The notes below the pieces were generated by a model that was not told where the DNA came from, made no database searches, and saw only the letters and a program-made list of their open reading frames with translations. Made by a program: the position numbers and the translations under genes. Positions 60,401-64,000 of a stretch of 64,000 nucleotides of DNA are shown here, one piece after another. Each line of letters begins with the position of its first letter. Position 1 is the stretch's first letter. Location: contig PENC01000012.1 in NCBI GenBank assembly GCA_003674045.1, forward strand, positions 124,001 to 188,000, read 5' to 3'. The DNA is from Streptomyces griseocarneus. GTDB taxonomy: Bacteria; Actinomycetota; Actinomycetes; Streptomycetales; Streptomycetaceae.

Positions 60401-60597
60401 ACGAGCTCGTTGTCGGCGGCGTCGAACTGGACTGGTGTCTCTGCCAGGACGGCGTTCTGCACGCTGCCACGCTGGAGGGCGTGGCGGCCGGGCTGGCTTG
60501 GGCGGCTGGGGCCTGGTCGCGGCGCTTCGAAGCCGCGGCGCTGCTGGAGGACCCGTCGCGGACGGAGGAACTGGAGCGGGCCCGCTGGTTCGATTGA
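57430..60597 (+). CDS. Sacsin-like HSP90-type ATPase
   Basis: The 1055-residue protein has an N-terminal GHKL ATPase resembling sacsin/HSP90: the N-box VELAQNAADAAVRA, the ATP-lid NTGAPLDAAGVESL and GRFGVGFSAVLAVSDEP. The remaining 750 residues are acidic, Val/Leu-rich and unlike a histidine kinase. Such actinobacterial proteins are predicted molecular chaperones, or may act in defence, but none is well characterised. GTG 57430 has GGGAG upstream. It stands alone between two palindromic elements. Confidence 0.82.
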   Translation: MTGTPGGDPFRTEALRRAVLDAWSASPARFREDANAEEDLALGGYRDRLVVELAQNAADAAVRAGVPGRLRLTLRPATADGPAVLAAANTGAPLDAAGVESLSTLRASAKRDTDATAGQGSVGRFGVGFSAVLAVSDEPAVVGRSGGVRWSLAEARALATEAAAGSEGLAEEIRRRDGHVPLLRLPLPAEGTAPDGYDTVVVLPLRDVAAEDLTVRLLAGVDDALLLALPGLAEVVVETPDGSVRTLTRHDDGPYTVVGDTARDAVVGTGTRWRVAHAGGALDAALLADRPVEERLRPRWSLTWAVPVGPDGAPVRPGTAPVLHAPTPTDEPLGLPALLIATFPLEPTRRHTAPGPLTDFLVERAAEAYAGLLRDWEPVSTGTLDLVPAPLARSAVDAELRRRVLELLPRVPFLPRAVVPAKGAENDGDTWDAYAHALRPVEAELVEGAGAQTVAVLGELFPSLLPAGLERRAELRSLGVARVPLGEVIDRLAGVEREPSWWWRLYDSLAGVDPDRLGGLPVPLAGGARTAVGPRQVLLPPPDGAVSERLSRLGLKVVHPDAAHPLLEKLGATPASPRAILTTPQVRAAVAASLDADEIWDEDALDADALADTVLGLVRDANLAPGDEPWLAALALPDEDGELAPAGELVLPGSPFERVIRPGELAACDAELAERWGEQPLTAVGVLAGFALVRATDVVLDPDELEPRDGDFAEPDDVGLLDAVDVWCEDILDRLPDTPVPPVATEIVAVRDLDLVDDDAWPEALALLAQPPLRDALTAPVRVLLPDGTTESVRPYTAWWLRGHPVLDGRRPAGLRVAGGDPLLRGLYEAADAGGLADDQVLRALGVRTSAAALLDEPGGAAELLARLADEDRPVAASQLHALYGLLAALDPDQVTLPDELRAVVDGEVRVVDAADALVADAPDVLPLADGHALLPVRPDLAVDLADLLQVRRAREVFAVRVPAGDGVARDVPEGVRTLLPGAPATYVEHDELVVGGVELDWCLCQDGVLHAATLEGVAAGLAWAAGAWSRRFEAAALLEDPSRTEELERARWFD

Positions 60598-60599
60598 CG

Positions 60600-60915
60600 G
60601 GTGCGTCTGCGTCTGCGTCTGCGGGCCGGTGGTCGCTTCTCGCGCCGTTCCTCGCGCCCCTGGGTGGTGTGTGGGCCGGGGGCGGGGCCTCCGGGCGGAA
60701 CCTGAAACGCGGTGCGTGCGGCTGTTTCGGGTGGGGTGCTGTGCTTCGTGCACCGTCGTTTCAGAACCCGCCCTCCGGCCCCGCCCCCTCCACCGGATGT
60801 CGGCTATCCGTAGGGGGTGCCTCCGCCCGTTTTCGGCTCTCCGCAGGGGTGGCTGTGCCCCTTTAGGGGCGCGGGGAACTGCGCGACCAGCCCCCACCGG
60901 GCCGCAGACGTGCCC
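60600..60915 (+). repeat. Palindromic intergenic element, copy 6
   Basis: Core 60678-60788, forward, with both conserved internal loops. It opens with a short tandem repeat (GTCTGC three times). The right inverted end GGGGCGCGGGGAACTGCGCGACCAGCC begins near 60866. It lies between convergent genes and ends only 3 nt before the stop of the flavohaemoglobin-like gene. Confidence 0.88.
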
Positions 60916-60918
60916 CGG

Positions 60919-62172
60919 TCAAGCCAACGGGTCGTGCCGCACCCGCTCCGCCGGCAGTAAGCCGCCGAGGCGGGCCACCGTGGGGGCCGCCATCGGTGGG
61001 GGACCGCTGACGTAGGCGACGTGGCCGGACCAGTCGCCGTCGGCGAGTACCGCGTCGGTGAGGGCGCGGTGTTCGCCGAATGCCGAGCCGTGGCCCTGGC
61101 CGAGCACCTGGACGATGCGCAGCCAGGGGTAGCGGGTGCGCAGCCCTGTGGGGGTTTCCGTGTCGTAGAGGGCGGAGGGGTGGCGCGTGCCGAGGTACAG
61201 GTGCACGGAGCGCTGCTCGGGACGCCGGGTGTCGAGCTCCTGGAGGAGGGCCTTCGCGGCGGCCCAGCCCGTGTCGCAGGCGACGATCAGGACGTCCCGC
61301 GGGGTCCCGTCGGGGGCCGTGGCCGCGTCGAGGGTCATCGTGCCGCCCGCGGGTCCGAGGCGCAGGGTGTCACCGACGTACGTGCGGGTGACGAGGGCCT
61401 CGCTGACCCCGCCGCGGCCCGTCAGCCGGACGTGGAACTCCAGCTCGCCGTCGGGGCGCGGCGCGCAGGCGAGGGAGTAGTGCCGCCAGGCCTGCGGCAG
61501 CAGGGGAGAGGCCACGGCGGCGTACTGGCCCGCGCGGTAGGGGTACGGCTCGTGGGGCCGGACACGGAGGACGGCCAGGTCGGCGCGGCGCAGGTCGTGT
61601 GCGGTGACGGTGGCCTGCCACGCGGCGGGTTCGCCGAGCGCGGCCTCCGCGCCCTCGACCATGGCCGCGACGGCGAACCGCAGCATGCGCACCCAGGCGG
61701 CCTCCATGGGCTCGGTCCAGCGGGGGCCCGCCGTGCGGTGCAGGGCCTCGCGCAGGGCCGCCTCGAACGCCCGGTAGTGGGCGGGGCGCACACCAAGTTT
61801 GCGGTGGTCGCGGCCGAGGCGGGTGAAGGTGGCGGTGATCTCGTCGGGGTCGTGCAGGTTCTCGATGAGGTACCGGAAGATGCTCGCGAGATGCTGCCGC
61901 TGGAACTCCATGGAGTCGGGGAACAGCCGCCGCAGGAAGGGCTTCCGGGCGAACATCGTGTCGTAGAGGTGCGCGATCAGGTCCTCGAAGGGTGTGGCGA
62001 GTTCGAGGTTGTGGATGATGACGCGCTGGTCGACGGCGCCGTCGTACGGCTGCCGCGGCACGGGCGACGGAGCGGCGGCGGCACCCCCGGCGGGCTGGGA
62101 GAGCCTGCGGCGCAGCCGCATCGCGTCGTGCCGGGCGAGCAGCGAGTGGTACGTGTCGTTGACGGGGTTCAC
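60919..62172 (-). CDS. Flavohaemoglobin-like globin/FAD/NAD protein
   Basis: The 417-residue protein has an N-terminal globin domain (FEDLIAHLYDTMFARKPFLRRLFPD; heme-ligand-like His in RLGRDHRKLGV, then HYRAF) and a C-terminal ferredoxin-reductase part with the FAD motif WRHYSLAC and the NAD site VLIVACDTGWAAAKALLQEL. Flavohaemoglobins oxidise nitric oxide to nitrate. A 45-residue N-terminal extension precedes the globin. GTG 62172 has GAGGAG 7 nt upstream. It is divergent from a DevR-like regulator gene, fitting NO or oxygen control. Confidence 0.88.
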   Translation of the reverse strand: MNPVNDTYHSLLARHDAMRLRRRLSQPAGGAAAAPSPVPRQPYDGAVDQRVIIHNLELATPFEDLIAHLYDTMFARKPFLRRLFPDSMEFQRQHLASIFRYLIENLHDPDEITATFTRLGRDHRKLGVRPAHYRAFEAALREALHRTAGPRWTEPMEAAWVRMLRFAVAAMVEGAEAALGEPAAWQATVTAHDLRRADLAVLRVRPHEPYPYRAGQYAAVASPLLPQAWRHYSLACAPRPDGELEFHVRLTGRGGVSEALVTRTYVGDTLRLGPAGGTMTLDAATAPDGTPRDVLIVACDTGWAAAKALLQELDTRRPEQRSVHLYLGTRHPSALYDTETPTGLRTRYPWLRIVQVLGQGHGSAFGEHRALTDAVLADGDWSGHVAYVSGPPPMAAPTVARLGGLLPAERVRHDPLA

Positions 62173-62225
62173 GGTGGAGCTCCTCGGGCGGGGTCGCGCG
62201 CCAGTATGGCAACGGGCCCCCGGGC

Positions 62226-62256
62226 CCGGACGGCCCTGCCCGACAGGGCCGTCCGG
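62226..62256. promoter_or_regulatory. 13-bp hairpin in the divergent spacer
   Basis: CCGGACGGCCCTG-CCCGA-CAGGGCCGTCCGG is a perfect stem between the divergent flavohaemoglobin-like and DevR-like genes. It is not downstream of a gene, so it is more likely an operator or leader structure than a terminator. Confidence 0.45.
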
Positions 62257-62372
62257 CCCTATCGGCGGCGTGCGTGCGGGGTGTTTCCTGTGCGCGGGGA
62301 ACCGCGCCTGGCCCCGCGGGGTGCCGTACCCCGTGCGCAGTTCCCCGACAGGCCCGGGACATACTCGCCTCT

Positions 62373-63104
62373 ATGGACTCAAGTCACCCGTACAGCGAAG
62401 TGATCGAAGTGATCTCACCGGTCGACCGGCAGCCGGGCGCCCCGAGGCCCCTGCGCGTCTTCATCCTCGACGACCACGAGGTCGTCCGCCGCGGCGTCCG
62501 CGACCTGCTGGAGGCGGAACCGGACATCGAGGTCGTGGGCGAGGCGTCGACGGGCCGCGAGGCCCTGGCGCGCGTGCCCGCGCTGCGCCCGGACGTGGCG
62601 GTCCTCGACGTACGCCTTGGGGACGCGGGCGACCACGGCGGGATCGAGGTCTGCCGCGAACTCCGCGCCCGGACACCGGAGCTGGCCTGCCTGATGCTGA
62701 CGTCCTTCGACGACGACGAGGCCCTCTTCGACGCGATCATGGCGGGCGCGGCGGGTTACGTCCTCAAGCAGATCAACGGCTCGGAACTGGTCTCCGCGGT
62801 ACGGACAGTGGCCACCGGCGAGTCGACCCTGGACCCCCGCACGGCCTCCCGCGTCATGGCCCGCCTCCGCGGCCCCCAGGAGCCCGACCCCTCCGAGGCG
62901 CCGGGCGTCGACCGCCTCTCCCCGCGCGAACGAGAGATCCTCGAACTGATCGGAGAAGGTTTGACGAACCGTCAAATAGCCGACCGCCTCTTCCTGGCCG
63001 AGAAGACGGTGAAGAACCGCGTCTCGTCCCTCCTGTCCAAACTGGGCGTCGGACGACGCGTGCAGGCGGCGGTGATAGCGGGCCGCCTGAAGAACGACCG
63101 CTAA
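62373..63104 (+). CDS. DevR/DosR-like response regulator
   Basis: The 243-residue regulator has a receiver domain (ILDDHEVVRRGV; phosphoacceptor Asp79 in VAVLDVRL; Lys in GYVLKQ) and a LuxR-type helix-turn-helix (LSPREREILELIGEGLTNRQ ... KTVKNRVSSLLSKLGV). The pattern matches DevR/DosR, which responds to hypoxia and nitric oxide through DevS/DosT-type kinases. The kinase gene converges on it at the right edge. No ribosome site precedes ATG 62373; transcription could begin very close to it. Confidence 0.92.
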   Translation: MDSSHPYSEVIEVISPVDRQPGAPRPLRVFILDDHEVVRRGVRDLLEAEPDIEVVGEASTGREALARVPALRPDVAVLDVRLGDAGDHGGIEVCRELRARTPELACLMLTSFDDDEALFDAIMAGAAGYVLKQINGSELVSAVRTVATGESTLDPRTASRVMARLRGPQEPDPSEAPGVDRLSPREREILELIGEGLTNRQIADRLFLAEKTVKNRVSSLLSKLGVGRRVQAAVIAGRLKNDR

Positions 63105-63128
63105 GCGGCTGCGGGCCGCTGCGCGGCG

Positions 63129-63205
63129 CCTACCGGGGTGCGTCTTGCGCTCGGCGCGTGCCTGCGGCTCCGTCGTGGCCGGTCGCGCAGTTCCCCGCGC
63201 CCCTG
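63129..63205 (+). repeat. Half-element beside copy 7
   Basis: GGGGTGCGTCTTGCGCTCG ... GGCCGGTCGCGCAGTTCC, GCGCCCCTGAAAACAGGGGG. A second left module follows directly as part of copy 7, so two are in tandem. Confidence 0.7.
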
Positions 63206-63242
63206 AAAACAGGGGGCTTCGCCCCCTGGCCCCGACGGTCGT

Positions 63243-63490
63243 CTGCGGGCCGGTGGGGGCTTGTCGCGCAGTTCCCCGCGCCCCTGACGGGGCGCGGCCG
63301 ACAGCCGGTGGAGGGGGCGGGGCCGGAGGGCGGGTTCTGAAACGACGGTGCATGAATCACAGCACCCTCCCCGAACCAGCTGCACGCACCGCGTTTCAGG
63401 TTCCGCCCGGAGGCCACGCCCCCGGCCCACAGACAACCCAGGGGCGCGGGGAACGGCGCGAGAAGCGACCCCCGGCCCGCAGACGAAGAA
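63243..63490 (-). repeat. Palindromic intergenic element, copy 7 (reverse)
   Basis: Core 63313-63423 in reverse orientation with both internal loops intact. It shares the GTGGCC arm variant with copy 1. It lies between the convergent DevR-like and DevS-like genes. Confidence 0.87.
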
Positions 63491-63494
63491 CCGG

Positions 63495-64000
63495 TCACCC
63501 CGGAAGCGGCACCGCCCACACGATCCGGGTCCCCCCGCCCTCCGGGGTCTCCACCGACAGCCGTCCGCCGAAAAGATCCGCCCGAGCCCGCATGTTCGCC
63601 AGCCCGCCCCGCCGCGGCGCGGACCCGACGCCCACGCCGTCGTCGGTGACGGTGAGTGTCGCCCACGCACCGACGACGAGCGACACGTCCACGTGGCGCG
63701 CATCCGCATGCCGAGCCGCATTGCTCAGCGCCTCGACGGTCACCGCCAGAACATGCTCGGCCAACTCATCGGGCACGTCCGTATCCGCGGGCCCCTCGAT
63801 CCGCAGGGCAGACGCGAAGCCCAGCGTCCGCGTCGCCGCCTGCGCGGCCTCGGCCATGGCGCGGCGCAGGCCGCGGCGCCCGCCACGGGCGTCGCCGCCG
63901 GCGCTGCCGGCGGTCCGCAGGCCGAAGATGGTCGAGCGGATGATCTGGATGGTGGTGTCCAGGTCGTCGACGGCGCGGCCGACGCGTTCGGCGGCCTCGG
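63495..64000 (-). CDS. DevS/DosS-like sensor histidine kinase, C-terminal part
   Basis: The last 168 residues of a leftward kinase gene are present; the 5' end lies beyond the right edge. The visible part has the end of the dimerisation helix (ERVGRAVDDLDTTIQIIRSTIFGLR, typical of DosS-type kinases) and a HATPase_c domain with LAVTVEALSNAARHADA, VTDDGVGVG and GGLANMRARADLFGGRL. It probably phosphorylates the DevR-like regulator encoded convergently. The sensory GAF domains are not in the window. Confidence 0.88.
   Translation of the reverse strand, partial: EAAERVGRAVDDLDTTIQIIRSTIFGLRTAGSAGGDARGGRRGLRRAMAEAAQAATRTLGFASALRIEGPADTDVPDELAEHVLAVTVEALSNAARHADARHVDVSLVVGAWATLTVTDDGVGVGSAPRRGGLANMRARADLFGGRLSVETPEGGGTRIVWAVPLPG

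Noticed and set aside
57403..60897. Long leftward frame of 1164 codons opposite the sacsin-like gene
   Set aside because: Antisense shadow with no recognisable domain; the rightward frame has clear GHKL motifs.

Overview
The window is high-GC actinobacterial chromosome, almost certainly Streptomyces. The evidence is GC-saturated third codon positions, frequent GTG starts and ATGA/GTGA overlaps, two DUF397/XRE regulator clusters, a DasR-type box before nagKA, a BldD-like box before a cdgB-like gene, two CIRCE boxes before a groEL that has no groES, and futalosine menaquinone genes. The gene set resembles the part of S. coelicolor around SCO428x-SCO433x, but that is from memory. I cannot name the species.

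Layout. 0-10.8 kb: 5' end of a cdgB-like GAF gene, flavin reductase, O-methyltransferase, ArfB, TerD, a NarL-type two-component pair, a CPBP protease, a SnoaL-like protein under a MerR-type promoter, a sigma factor with its CU044_5270-type partner, and an Rpn-type nuclease. 11-15.8 kb: an accessory-looking block with two XRE/DUF397 clusters facing each other, an orphan regulator C-terminal domain and a chain of tiny coupled ORFs. 15.6-22.7 kb: sugar catabolism (class II aldolase, PfkB kinase, nagA, ROK kinase, SIS protein, Tat-lipoprotein binding protein). 22.7-27.5 kb: DUF3263, trehalose genes otsB and otsA with a lipoprotein HNH protein between them, and a GpgS-like glycosyltransferase. 27.7-32.3 kb: SAM riboswitch, metM, metO, a cold-shock gene, CIRCE boxes and groEL2.

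32.3-36.6 kb: murNAc use (PTS EIIBC, murQ, RpiR regulator) and two small genes. 36.6-47 kb: HD protein, cutC, HelD-like motor, XPB helicase, Uma2 protein, a helicase-associated WYL protein and a membrane protein. 47.4-52 kb: FecCD/FecE iron-siderophore importer, HAD phosphatase, second cold-shock protein. 52-60.6 kb: mqnD, mqnB, DUF2771 lipoprotein, MFS transporter, DUF3027 and a sacsin-like ATPase. 60.9-64 kb: flavohaemoglobin-like protein, DevR-like regulator and a truncated DevS-like kinase.

The most unusual feature is not a gene. From 19.9 kb rightward, seven intergenic gaps carry a large palindromic element. Its roughly 38-nt arms pair perfectly except at two conserved symmetric 3x3 internal loops (TCC against TCC, AAC against AAC). 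In most copies it is bounded by inverted repeats of the form GGCTGGTCGCGCAGTTCC...GCGCCCC. The same boundary sequence also occurs alone, as half-elements with alternative ends, in about nine further gaps. Elements occur in both orientations relative to neighbouring genes, and in two cases they supply the neighbour's stop codon. I found no established name for this family.
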